Below are positions 10,088 through 20,800 of a stretch of 64,000 nt of DNA, piece after piece (the stretch's first letter is position 1; each line of letters starts with the position of its first letter). Source of the stretch: Siphonodentalium dalli (lineage: Eukaryota > Mollusca > Scaphopoda > Gadilida > Siphonodentaliidae). The notes under the pieces were generated by a model. That model ran no database searches and was not told where the DNA came from. It was given only the letters and a program-made list of their open reading frames with translations. The DNA lies in contig CP136066.1 of NCBI GenBank assembly GCA_032622095.1, forward strand, positions 194,734,816-194,798,815, given 5' to 3'. Both the position numbers and the translations under genes were made by a program.

Positions 10088-10886
10088 AAAAGTCTATACT
10101 CAGCCTTGGCTGTCTCTCTATTATATTCTTAACCACCACCTATCTAGTTGAACTCATTATACCCTGATTTGTGAAGAAAACTTTGGCGGTATATTGAATT
10201 TGTCTGTCAGTATGTCCTCCCAACCATCCCTCTGTTTGGATGTATCCATCCGTCCATGAATTCTGTTCTTCACATACATATTAAAGACTGAAGTGATTTT
10301 GACAATTACTGACTGTTGTAGTCTTCAGAGTGTCAGTCTTTACAGTCAGGTGAGCGACCCCACAGTCAAATTATGTAATTCACACCTATATATTTTTAAA
10401 ACGGTCAACTGTCTAGTTACGAGTTTGTTTCATGCTACTTGGTTTAACAGCAAACAATCTTGTTTTTCTCAAAAAATATCTGCCAGTTTCCTTATTGTTT
10501 GATTCTTAAACTGGATCTTGGATTCTATGTCTTTTTAAAGTCTTGGTACCAAGGGTAGGGGGTGGCAGCCTCTATTACAGGGACCAAGGCACGCTGCGGG
10601 TAAATATGCAAACTAACATTGAAAGTTTCTAAAATCATAACCCATAACCACAAAGAACCATGAGAAAGTGATAAACTTAGTTCTTATATTTATTAAATAA
10701 TAGTACTGCAATTACATTATTTCATGTGGTGAAACCATTGTCATGTAAACAAAGCTGTTACAGTGATATGTTTACAAAGATTTCTCATTGTGTAAGTTAA
10801 AATATTTTCATCTGAAGATGATTTTCAGAATATTTTTCAATGTTTACCATCAAGTTTTGATTAAACTTTGGTACCTTGGTGAACTA

Positions 10887-11085
10887 CAGTAATGCCCTAA
10901 TTAATCGACTCCATAACCACAGCAGAATTATGGGTAATTTTTCAGGATTTCGTCGGAAATATGGCTTGTTGTCTGAAAGTGAGAGCTTTCCGATGAATGG
11001 CAACAAGCCATATTTCTGACTAAATCCTGAAAAATTACCATTAATTCTGCTGTGGTTATGGAGTAGATTAGTTAGGCCTTTACTG
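10887..11085. mobile_element. 199-bp Tc1/mariner-type MITE with TA duplication
   Basis: Nearly the whole element is an inverted repeat. The ends are CAGTAATGCCCTAATTAATC and, inverted, CAGTAAAGGCCTAACTAATC; arms of ~85 bp meet at a ~30 bp loop. The dinucleotide TA flanks both ends (10885-10886, 11086-11087). TA duplication plus CAGT ends is the signature of Tc1/mariner-mobilised MITEs. It is non-coding and located in intron 1 of the THAP pseudogene. Confidence 0.8.
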
Positions 11086-11089
11086 TAAT

Positions 11090-12690
11090 TGGAGAATTTT
11101 ATCGCTAAATCCACTGTAACATTAATGTTTACATAATGGTTTTGACTTACGAAATCTCATTATTCGAGAGTTATTATTTATTTAATAAGAACAAAGTCAA
11201 TGTTATAATAGCAAGTAATTTTTCTTTTATTATTTAGCATGTTATCACTCATGACTTCTGTTAAAATGTTCTTTCCTGAATTAAGTTATGCTTGGGCCAG
11301 GGATATTAATCATTGAGTGCTATTTCCTCTACATGTATTCATATATTTTGTATTTTACATTGTACATGTATATCACTAAAAAAATAATCAATAAAGTTAT
11401 GTCATTGAACTAAATCCTCCTTTTTTCTATAAAAGTTCTGGAGGGATAAAATTTTGAGATTTTTGGGCCCAATTCTATAGATTACAATGCCTGTAAATGA
11501 CATGTGAATAAAAATATGGGCTACTATAATGGTCAATATTTAACTAGGTGTACTGCCATCTGAAACATATTTGTCGGTATTCTATGGTGCCTGATAATAG
11601 TGTGGGTTTTTTTAGTGTCTGGTTTGATTTTTTTGTTCAAATATTTTTGTGACATCACCATTATTAGCCACCTGCAAATACAAGCTGATTGTTTTCTACT
11701 GAGAAATTTTCATATGTTGGTGTTTTTATAGTCCTATGTTTGGACCCGATATGTGCATGGTGATTTTATTTGGTATATTTCATTATGAAAACATCTGTGT
11801 TTGGAACTCAAAACTTGCCTTATCCCCAGCTGGAACCCTCAGGATGTATCACACTTACATAGCCTGATTAGGGTCCATATGACCATGAAGCAGATGGATT
11901 TGGATAATTAATCCTGAACCACCACCACATAAGTGTGAATTGGCCATTCACCTTCTGTTTGTGTTACAGTGGAGATATACTAGAGCCAGCTGGCACACCA
12001 CATTTGAGGTGATTAAGGAACCGTAGGTACATAGGATATATAATTTAGCTTCATATCAAGGATATATTCACGGTTCCAGACCAAGAAAAACCAGGTGTCT
12101 GAAATCCTGAGTACATCTTTAATACTGTTGCCAATCAAATTATATTAATCACAGTCAAATTACCTGTGACTATTTGTGCATTCCTATATATTTCATCAAT
12201 ATGAGGTAACTCAATAATATGACGCAGCAGAGCAGTTCAGTTTGCCAATAATTTAGATGTTTCCAATTGGTACCTCATCAATTCCAACTGTTGGAAATTT
12301 ACAACCTTACACCTCATAGCTAAGGTTGAAATGTTTTTAATGACGATCATTTCAGGCCAAAAGTTGAAAACAAATATATAATAACACCCCACGCCGTCGT
12401 CACGTCCCTGATAATAACCCACCATAAAATATTTATAACCCAGATTCAGTCAACTCTAACCAATATGGCCGTATTTAGCGAGATACAATTTTCTAAATTT
12501 TAGCAATATAAAAATCTGCATAAATTGGAAGTTGTGGCTTTGGATATTTGTTTTCTTCAAATTTCAATACATCATAATCATGATAATAGGGTAGAACTTT
12601 GAAAGTCTGAAGAAATCAGTTTTATTCGCTGTCAATGTGACCATGAGTAAAGGATCATAATAGTTTGTAACCACCCCCCCCTTCATTTTC
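11090..12690. other. Intronic AT-rich sequence, nothing recognised
   Basis: No exon, RNA gene or clear repeat structure could be supported. A short C tract is at about 12,672. Confidence 0.4.
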
Positions 12691-12698
12691 AGTCAACA

Positions 12699-12800
12699 CG
12701 TGCGTCGTTTCTTTCTTCCGCATTCTTTTAATGAATAAGCCAATCACAGCCGTGGCTCGCGCAGTTATATAAAACTAGAAACCAATCGGCCATCTATTCG
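12699..12800 (+). promoter_or_regulatory. Possible promoter: E-box, CCAAT and TATA
   Basis: A CACGTG E-box (~12,698), a CCAAT box in gccaatcacag (~12,739) and TATATAAA (~12,766) occur in order and spacing suitable for a plus-strand start near 12,795. About 100 bp downstream an ATG in good context opens a frame with a hydrophobic N-terminus. This is suggestive only, since such motifs occur by chance in AT-rich DNA. Confidence 0.35.
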
Positions 12801-12901
12801 GATACATTGAACAGTTGTGAAACGAGCCCTCTGATCGCCGAGCGACGCTGTCTGGAACTGGCTTCTGGTGTGCAATTCTTTTTCTGATAATATTTCATAC
12901 A

Positions 12902-13126
12902 ATGAAAACAAATACACTGATGCAATTTATTATTGCGTTCACTATTACAATCAAGGTTGGAATCAACAAACAAACTAGCATTTCTTGTATTTCATTGGAA
13001 GGTGGGTGTAAATTCCGACTGCTACAGGTCACGCAGATTCCCGGACGTGTGCAGGGATCATTTTATTTGAGGGAGGGACTTGCGCTGAAGGAGTCACTCG
13101 CAAAAAAAGAATATACTGAAGCCTGA
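12902..13126 (+). CDS. Candidate first exon of a small secreted protein
   Basis: The ATG has A at -3. The first 18 residues (MKTNTLMQFIIAFTITIK) look like a weak signal peptide. The frame runs 74 residues to a stop. A possible donor is gtgg|gtaaat after about 38 codons, which would make this exon 1 of a longer gene. No downstream exon was recognised, and no family is recognised. It lies within intron 1 of the minus-strand THAP pseudogene. It is just as likely to be a chance frame. Confidence 0.2.
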   Translation: MKTNTLMQFIIAFTITIKVGINKQTSISCISLEGGCKFRLLQVTQIPGRVQGSFYLREGLALKESLAKKEYTEA

Positions 13127-13129
13127 AGG

Positions 13130-14208
13130 ACACACATGTTTTGAAATTTCGTTTAAATAACGTTTTGTCTTCGTGTATGCAATAATTTCCGTAAGAGAAA
13201 TGGGCCTAAATTTTACGTTCCAATTAAAATTAACTGAAAAAAAGAAGAAAAAAAGGAACAGAGTTGAAGTTTAAACTTCGTTACTGTCGATCAAAACCCT
13301 GTGTATACTTCAAAACATTTTCAAGACCTGTGTACCCTTCAGCACCTTTGTTGGCGAGTGTGACACCTTCAGGCTTACTGGCTCTCCATGCATATACTAA
13401 TACCGATGACATTTTGATTTTTCAAATAAATAGTGATCGTGGGAATTTTTCTCCAAAAATAAAAAGTGTCGACACCTGATTATTAGGCACCTGAACGAGA
13501 GTATAGGCTTATATTTGGGGACAAGTTGATTAATTTGGTGGGCAATGATTAACTATTCCACGGCCCCTATCATTCAGGGATCAGCTAGCCAAGAGGGCGA
13601 CTTGGGAGACATATTCTCCCTAAAATGTGCCACTTCTCCCTCTGTTCTTCGGAGATGTGACCTCTCATATACCAATATGCATATGGACCAACACCATGTA
13701 TAGAGTATATTTATTGATTATAATGGTCTTATTCATTATAATGGTTTTATAAATAGCCTGAATCATAGATGGGTGATTTTGAGGAGTAATTTGAATTTAG
13801 CCTTTGTTAATTACTTCTTCCTCACGACAGTCCACTACTCCCTAATATTAGTAATAACCCAACAGGGAGAAGTGACTTATCCCAATTTGAGACCTCTAGG
13901 CTGGTCCCTGGTATCACGGCAATGTTAAGTCACATTTTATCATAAATTATTTAGCAGAAGTGTTGTGAATGTGTGCAATACATCAGTAGGTCTACTAATA
14001 GTAATTAATTAGCCTACTATCAGTAGCACATACACATCACCATAATTTTTAATTCAATTGAGGCAATATCACCGGTACCATTCTAAATAGGCCTAATATT
14101 TATTACTATCACTCAGTCGCTCATGTTAGCCCGAACCCCCTGCAATCGCACGAATTCCCAGACGTATATTATTGTTACATGTACTGAAAATCGGACAAAA
14201 CAAAAGAA
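13130..14208. other. Non-coding, proximal intron 1 of the THAP gene
   Basis: No exon or element is supported. There are several gtaataacc-type AT-rich words and a pair of 'ctcataccaat' fragments, without convincing structure. Confidence 0.35.
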
Positions 14209-14214
14209 ACTAAC

Positions 14215-14441
14215 TTTTTTGAGAAGCCTGATCTGATGCCCATTAAGTTGGCAAAGCACCCTGGCTCAAAGTGCTCGCCGCAAATAAAACTATTCGGACG
14301 GTTCCCATATACCTCCTAATGTGCCTTTCCGTTTATTCCTAACGAATGCCGTCCATTGTCGCATATACTGCTGGTATCTTTAGGCCAACCGAATAGCTGT
14401 GTTGTACCCCCACAGTCTCCGACAACACACCGACGGCCCAT
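14215..14441 (-). pseudogene. THAP-gene exon 1: THAP zinc finger with two compensating frameshifts
   Basis: The frame opens MGRRCVVGDCGGTTQLFGWP-KD. A second frame then supplies YMRQWTAFVRNKRKG and GGIWEPS. The first frame resumes with PNSFICGEHFEPGCF and GIRSGFSKK, ending at a GTTAGT donor. Together they contain all THAP landmarks: C-x4-C, F-x-x-P, W after the basic helix, P, and C-x2-H-F. THAP is a sequence-specific DNA-binding zinc finger found in P-element-like transposases and their domesticated descendants. The start is chosen because MGRRC places the first Cys where THAP proteins have it. In frame 1 alone the exon hits a TAG, so two indels (near 14,376 and 14,300) are needed to restore it. 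Confidence 0.75.
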
Positions 14442-14508
14442 GGTGCCAAATAAATGACAGAAAATAATCTAACGTCCTTGTTTGTTGTCGTTTTCGTAAA
14501 TGGCGCGT

Positions 14509-14540
14509 ATGTTCATTAACTGACGTCACTTCCGAAGATA
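14509..14540. promoter_or_regulatory. CRE-ETS promoter-like site upstream of the THAP exon
   Basis: TGACGTCA (14521-14528), the palindromic CREB/ATF site, overlaps ACTTCCG, an ETS-type site. This pair is common in TATA-less housekeeping and bidirectional promoters. It lies 80 bp upstream of the THAP ATG (minus strand). The surrounding 14,460-14,640 is CpG-richer than its neighbours. The plus-strand exon at 15,206 points the other way, so a shared promoter is possible but unproven. Confidence 0.5.
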
Positions 14541-15205
14541 GTCGAGTATTTTTAGCTCCGAGTAGGGTTTACGCTAAAAGTGACGACGTGATAGAAATTG
14601 AATCTCCAGCGTACGCGGGTTTGTGTTCATGGTATATTAGGACCTACAGTGACTTAATGGAGGTGTGAATAGCGTTTTCACTTTCTAACCAATATTCAAG
14701 CCTTGCACTTTAACTGTTTAATGAATGTATATATCTTTAGTTTGGGTCGAGTTAAGTACGTTCCTAGGTCAGGTTGTTGTAGGTCCGGGTGGATCGTGTT
14801 TATACATTACAGGCAAGTCATGCATGCAATCTGGTACCTGTAAATATTATTCAATAATTCATTATTTGAGTCACAATTGGTAAACTATGTATACTCGCCA
14901 CCATATAATAAAACTGTCTTGTATTCTTCCAGAAAAACAAAACAAAAAATATCACACAAAATCCATGGCAACCAGTAAAAAAGAAGGGATGGATCCAGGG
15001 CCCTATTCATACCGGTAACCGATTTGGGCGCCCAAACTGTTCATGTAGATGCCCAAAACAAATGGTGAAATATAAACAACATATTTAAATAATATATTCT
15101 CCTATATTAATGATGTTTGAAAGATATTATGATGCTGAAAATGCATACATTATGGTGTGTGTTCTAACTCTTTTGCTAAAATGTATTACTTTGTTTGACA
15201 TTCAG

Positions 15206-15465
15206 GACCTGACATAATAATAAAAGTACAGAAGAGAAAGCGGAGGAAGATTTCCAAGGACATTCGCGATTTATATGATGGCGCAATATACAAACAGCAT
15301 TTTAATGTGGCTGGATACTTCCACGGAATGGAGCCAATGAACAACGAACTTCATCTATCTGTGCAGTTGAATTCGGACGGCGTATTCATTTTTAATAGTT
15401 CATCATATGGACTGTGGCCAGCCTACGGCATAATAAATGAACTTCCAAGAGCATTAAGATTTTAG
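15206..15465 (+). pseudogene. Transposase-related exon fragment (NSDG...SS..LWP...INELP)
   Basis: A plus-strand frame opens after a cag acceptor (tttgtttgacattcag). It reads KVQKRKRRKISKDIRDLYDG, AIYKQHFNVAG, then LSVQLNSDGVFIF, SSYGLWPAYGIINELP and RALRF before TAG. As I recall, metazoan 'transposase domain-containing' proteins related to EnSpm/CACTA-type elements share 'D(V/L)YDG..Y', 'N(T/S)DG', 'SS..S.WP' and 'INELPP.LR'. The family normally continues beyond this point, so the TAG or a frameshift truncates it. A weak continuation (LYGW...KPKKW) in another frame may be the next segment. Upstream exons were not found. Confidence 0.6.
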
Positions 15466-15499
15466 CTTACCATATTTGTATGGATGGAGAATTTTTGTT

Positions 15500-15790
15500 T
15501 TATTTTCTAAACCCAAGAAGTGGGTGTCCTTTCCCCTTAAACTGGGCTATCAATACACCAAAGCACAACCAAATCCAATGATCCATGCCCATGTTACAAG
15601 CTGAAATGTTCATAAGGATACAAAATTCAGAAATTCCCAAGACAATCAAGGGCATCAACAGTTTTAAAGTCAAACAAGGACTGTAAATTTGGTAAAAATT
15701 AATAGATGGAACATGTACTAAGTCGGTTCCTTTCCCTAGCTGTGCTATCACCAAAAGACAACGAAATCCGATAATTATCCCACGCCAAAT
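15500..15790. repeat. Dispersed repeat fragment, related block at 17.16-17.34 kb
   Basis: Words such as aagtcaaacaagg, ggtaaaa, cctttcccc/ccttcccc, tgtgctatc(a/g)cc and acaacgaaat occur in the same order here and at 17,172-17,300. They also form two looser copies within this interval. This brackets the tandem array between them. Confidence 0.5.
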
Positions 15791-15879
15791 TACAAAATTT
15801 GGGGGGATATAGGAATGGGTTCCGTCCGTCCGTCATGACGTATATCCGTCTGTCCGTTCGTCCCGAATTTGTAAGAGTC

Positions 15880-17000
15880 ATAACTTGAACAAATGCCAAC
15901 GGATTTAAAAGATTTTCGGTATATGAGTTCACCTGACCATTACATAGAATGAGTTCGCAAGCCAGGTCCAGCCGGATATTAGTTATTGGACTTTGTTTAT
16001 TATTTTTGTCGAATTTACCAAATAGATAGACGACGTCACATGGCTCATTTCCACAAATCGCAACGGATTTCAAAGATATTTGGTATATGAGTTCACTTGA
16101 CCAGTATCTAGAAGGAGTTCGCAAACCAGGTACGGTCGGATAGTTTAAACGGACTTATTGGAGTTTGTTTATATTTTTGTGTGCAAATGGACGACGTCAC
16201 AGGGCTCATTTCCACAAATCTCAACGCAGTTCAAAGATTTTTGGTATATGAGTTCACTTGACCATTATCTAGAACGAGTTCGCAAACCAGGTCAGGCCGG
16301 GTATTTTCAGCAGAGTTATTGGACTATGTTTATTATTTTTGTCGTATTTAGCAAATAGACAATGCCACAGGGCTCATTTCCACAAATCTCAACGGATTTC
16401 AAAGATATTTGGTATATGAGTTCACTTGACCAGTATCTAGAACGAGTTCGCAAACCAGGTCAGGCCGGATATTTTCAGCAGAGTCATTGGACTTTGTTTA
16501 TTATTTTTGGAGCAAATGGACGGATGTTTTAAGCGGACTTATTGGACTTTGTTTTGTGTGTGTGCAAATGGACGTCACATGGCTAAATTCCACAAATGTC
16601 AACGTATTTCAAAGATATTTGGTATATGAGTTCTCATGACCAGTATCTAGAACGAGTTCGCAAACCAGGTCCGGCCGGATGTTTTCAGCAGAGTTATTGG
16701 ACTTTGTTTATTATTTTTGGTGCAAATGGACGGATATGTTAAGCGGACTTATTGGACTTTGTTTTTTGTGTGTGTGCAAATGGACGCCACAGGGCTCATT
16801 TCCACAAATGTCAACGTATTTCAAAGATATTTGGTATATGAGTTCACATGACCAGTGTCTCCAACGAGTTCGCAAACCAGGTCCGGCCGGATATTTTCAG
16901 CAGAGTTATTGGACTTTGTTTATTATTTTTGGTGCAAATGGACGACGTCACGTGGCTAATTTTCACAAATGTCAGTACCTAAAATGAGTTCGCAAGCCAG
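15880..17000 (+). repeat. Tandem repeat array, 160-211 bp unit, seven copies
   Basis: The phrase gttcgcaa(a/g)ccaggt recurs at 15953, 16117, 16278, 16446, 16656, 16868 and 16988. Units carry cagcagagttattggacttt, gcaaatggacg, acgtcac, tttccacaaat and tatatgagttcac. The longer (~211 bp) units contain an internal partial duplication of the 'ggacttattggactttg...gcaaatgga' part. The gacgtcac word gives most units a CRE-like site. No coding content is seen. Confidence 0.85.
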
Positions 17001-17159
17001 GCTTTTTGACAAAATCCCACCTCTTGTTTAGCACATACTGAGAACGCAAACATTGTTGAGAATGCACTTCCCCAGCTGCACAATTCGGCGGGGATACCGC
17101 CGTCTGCGACTGCTTGTTAACACCAGAGATACAAGGTGATATGTCCGGACGAACACACA

Positions 17160-17880
17160 ATTAACAAATTACCAAGTCAAACAAGGGTCGTAACTCTGGT
17201 AAAACTTAAAGGACGCTACCTGTAGTATGTATATGGGTATCCTTCCCCACAGCCTGTGCTATCGCCATGTCAAAGGACAACGAAATTTCCAGATTTGGTT
17301 CCATCAAGATTCGCAGGTCCCCTGTTTGGTCATGATGAAGCAACCATAACTGGACTTATCTTCCAGAAGCCAATTAGACCTAAAGTTCATAACTCTCAAG
17401 GAAAACTATAAAATGCATAATATGTGCTGTTAAAAAAACAGGTGTACAGAAATGTTTAACATTAATTAATATTCCATGTCTCTGGTTCAGATACCAGCGA
17501 CGAAATCGGTTGTTCCTTGGATTGTGGTTTGGATCTAAGAAACCAAAGATCAACACATTTTTTCGTCCCATTGTGGAAGACTTCAAGAAAATATACACAC
17601 ATGACAAGTTAAATTTACTCTGGCTTAAACAATTCCTCAAATTTGTTTAAAATTTGGGTTAGGGAAGGGTTATCAGCATGGCATCATTGATATCAGCATA
17701 ATAGATAAGCACATTATTGCCATCAACTATACATGTACACATGTATGTACATAATATTGTAATGTTCACCTGTTATAAGTAAAATATTATGACAGTTTCC
17801 TATATAAAGAGAATCTCCAACGGATCCTATAAATTCAGGTCAAAGCGTCATTCGAAAGAGTTTCGATAGCTCTTTCGGGG
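17160..17880. other. Non-coding spacer before the satellite block
   Basis: Contains the second copy of the dispersed fragment (17,172-17,300) and a short hairpin (ttcgaaagag / ctctttcg, ~17,852-17,878). No gene is recognised. Confidence 0.4.
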
Positions 17881-20800
17881 ATGAGAAACCGATTTGCCGG
17901 CAAAAGACGCCTTCCGGGTTTTTTTCGAATCCGAAAATCACGAAAATCGGGGAATTCTGTTTTTAGGATCCTAAAATCCGATCCGCCGGTTAAAAAAAAA
18001 AAAAAAGTTTGTTTAAAACGCGTTTCGAGACCTTACGATGTCATTCCTGCAAAAATTATTAGGACCCGAAATGGGGAAAAAATTGAGAACTCAAAAATTG
18101 CGGGTTCAAAATTATTCCCCAATCCCCGGAGCGAGCGACGCTGATCCGGCCTGATCCGGGCTTTTTCGAGCGGGATTTCTTGGATCGGTCGATTACATAA
18201 GGTGGACGGTGGCCATATGAACGTCCACTCATAATTTGGTGTCGCAATGTCCAAAGAATTCGCAGTGACAGCGTTTTACGTAAAATCGCGATCGGTTTTG
18301 CTGAATCCTGGCTCGCATATATGGTAGCCAGGTTAGAAATGATTGAACTGTAGTGCCCTCTGTGCGCCCTTAATGGGACAAATCCCCAATTCAAATTATC
18401 AATAACTGCAAAAGCAAGGCTGCACAATACAATAGCGTCCATTTAACTTAATAATTGTCCACAATAGAGGGCGCACCAATCAATTCCCCATTGAAACGAA
18501 ACCCGACAATTTCCCCAATATCGGATAAGATTGACTCCTATATATGGTAGCTACCTAGGGTTTAGTTTTGGTGGGGAATTGAAATAATAACTCACATATT
18601 AGCGCTAATCGTGAGGTTATTTGGCCATATCGCATCGGTGAACATATGTGCGGAAGCATCGGTGATATTTATGATCGCCCCGTGTGACTATAGATGGGTT
18701 CTATAATATGGGATGCATTTATTGTCACATTGGGGATTTTCTCGAATTTAGTATTCGTGGGAAATCGGAATAACACGTCCTTTTTGAACGGCTTTTCTCG
18801 GATCGGTGATTTGACGACAAGTGTGGGTGGCCGCCTCAAATACCCATAGATACATTCCACCCTCACAGAAATGGGGGGGGGGGGGTGGCACCCAATTGAT
18901 AACTCTCTATATCATAATAATAGCGATGATATCTGGCCTAATCCGGGTTCTTCCGAACGAAATTTCTTGGATCGGTCGATTACATAAGGTGGACGGTGGC
19001 CATATAAACGTCCACTCATAATTTGGTGTCGCAATGTCCAAAGAATTCGCAGTGACAGCGTTTTATGTACAATCCCGATCGGTTTTGTTGAATGCTGGCT
19101 CGCATATATGGTAGCCAGGTTAGAAATAATTGAACTGTAATGTTCTCTGTGCGCCCATAATGGGACAAAACCCCACTTAAAATTAATAATAACTGCAAAA
19201 GTAAGGCTGCACAATACAATAGCGTCCATTTAACTTAATAATTGTCGTCAATAGAGGACACACCAATCGATTCCCCATTGAAACGAAACCCGACAAATTC
19301 CCCAATATCGCATAAGATTGACTCCTATATATGGTAGCTACCTAGGGTTTAGTTTTGGTGGGGAATTGAAATAATAACTCACACATTAGCGCTAATCGTG
19401 AGGTTATTTGGCCATATCGTATTTGTGAACATATGTGCGGAAGTATCGGTGACATTTGTGATCGCCCCGTGTGACTATGGGTGGGTTTTATAAATATGGG
19501 ATGCATTTTTTGTCACATTGGGGATTTTCTCGAATTTAGTATTCGTGGGGAATCGGAATAATAGGTCCTTTTTGAACGGGTTTTTTTCGGATCGGTGATT
19601 TGACGGCGAGGGTGGGTGGCCGCCTCAAATACACATAATTACATCCCACCATCCCCGAAATGGGGGGGGGGTTGTCACCCAATTGATTACTCTCTATATC
19701 ATAATAATAGCGATGATATCCGGCCTAATCCGGGTTCTTCCGAACGAAATTTCTTGGATCGGTCGATTACATAAGGTGGACGGTGGCCATATAAACGTCC
19801 ACTCATAATTTGGTGTCGCAATGTCCAAAGAATTCGCATTGATAGCGTTTTACGTAAAATCGCGATCGGTTTTGTTGAATGCTGGCTCGCATATATGGTA
19901 GCCAGGTTAGAAATAATTGAACTGTAATGTTCTCTGTGCGCCCATAATGGGACAAAACCCCACTTAAAATTAATAATAACTGCAAAAGTAAGGCTGCACA
20001 ATACAATAGCGTCCATTTAACTTAATAATTGTCGTCAATAGAGGACACACCAATCGATTCCCCATTGAAACGAAACCCGACAAATTCCCCAATATCGCAT
20101 AAGATTGACTCCTATATATGGTAGCTACCTAGGGTTTAGTTTTGGTGGGGAATTGAAATAATAACTCACACATTAGCGCTAATCGTGAGGTTATTTGGCC
20201 ATATCGTATTTGTGAACATATGTGCGGAAGTATCGGTGACATTTGTGATCGCCCCGTGTGACTATGGGTGGGTTTTATAAATATGGGATGCATTTTTTGT
20301 CACATTGGGGATTTTCTCGAATTTAGTATTCGTGGGGAATCGGAATAATAGGTCCTTTTTGAACGGGTTTTTTTCGGATCGGTGATTTGACGGCGAGGGT
20401 GGGTGGCCGCCTCAAATACACATAATTACATCCCACCATCCCCGAAATGGGGGGGGGGGTTGTCACCCAATTGATTACTCTCTATATCATAATAATAGCG
20501 ATGATATCCGGCCTAATCCGGGTTCTTCCGAACGAAATTTCTTGGATCGGTCGATTACATAAGGTGGCCGGTGGCCATATGAACGTCCATTCATAATTTG
20601 GTGTCGCAATGTCCAAAGAATTCGCATTGATAGCGTTTTACGTAAAATCGCGATCGGTTTTTCTGAATCCTGGCTCGCATATAAGGTAGCCAGATTATAA
20701 ATGATTGAACTGTACTGCTCTCTGCGAGCCCATAATGGGACAAAATCCCACTTAAAATTATCAATAACTGTAAAAGCAAGGCTGCACAATACAATAGCGT

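Larger units (their letters stand above)
2453..14441 (-). pseudogene. THAP-domain transposase-derived gene, decayed but still split into exons
   Basis: Span of a minus-strand gene rebuilt from seven exons described separately (14215-14441, 9122-9267, 7289-7441, 6607-6736, 5355-5639, 3197-3370, 2453-2679). Exon phases agree at every junction between adjacent recognised exons: 1/2, 2/3, 3/4, 4/5 and the last two. Order of parts: THAP zinc finger, IPTIL motif, basic linker, acidic linker, a Cys-rich domain, then a late block with ALHFNEN and a C-terminal tail. As I recall the family, this matches THAP-bearing uncharacterised proteins of molluscs, fish and cnidarians thought to descend from transposases. 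The central region between the Cys-rich domain and ALHFNEN was not found. Two frameshifts and two stops argue it is not functional. Because introns are retained, it is not a processed copy. Confidence 0.75.
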
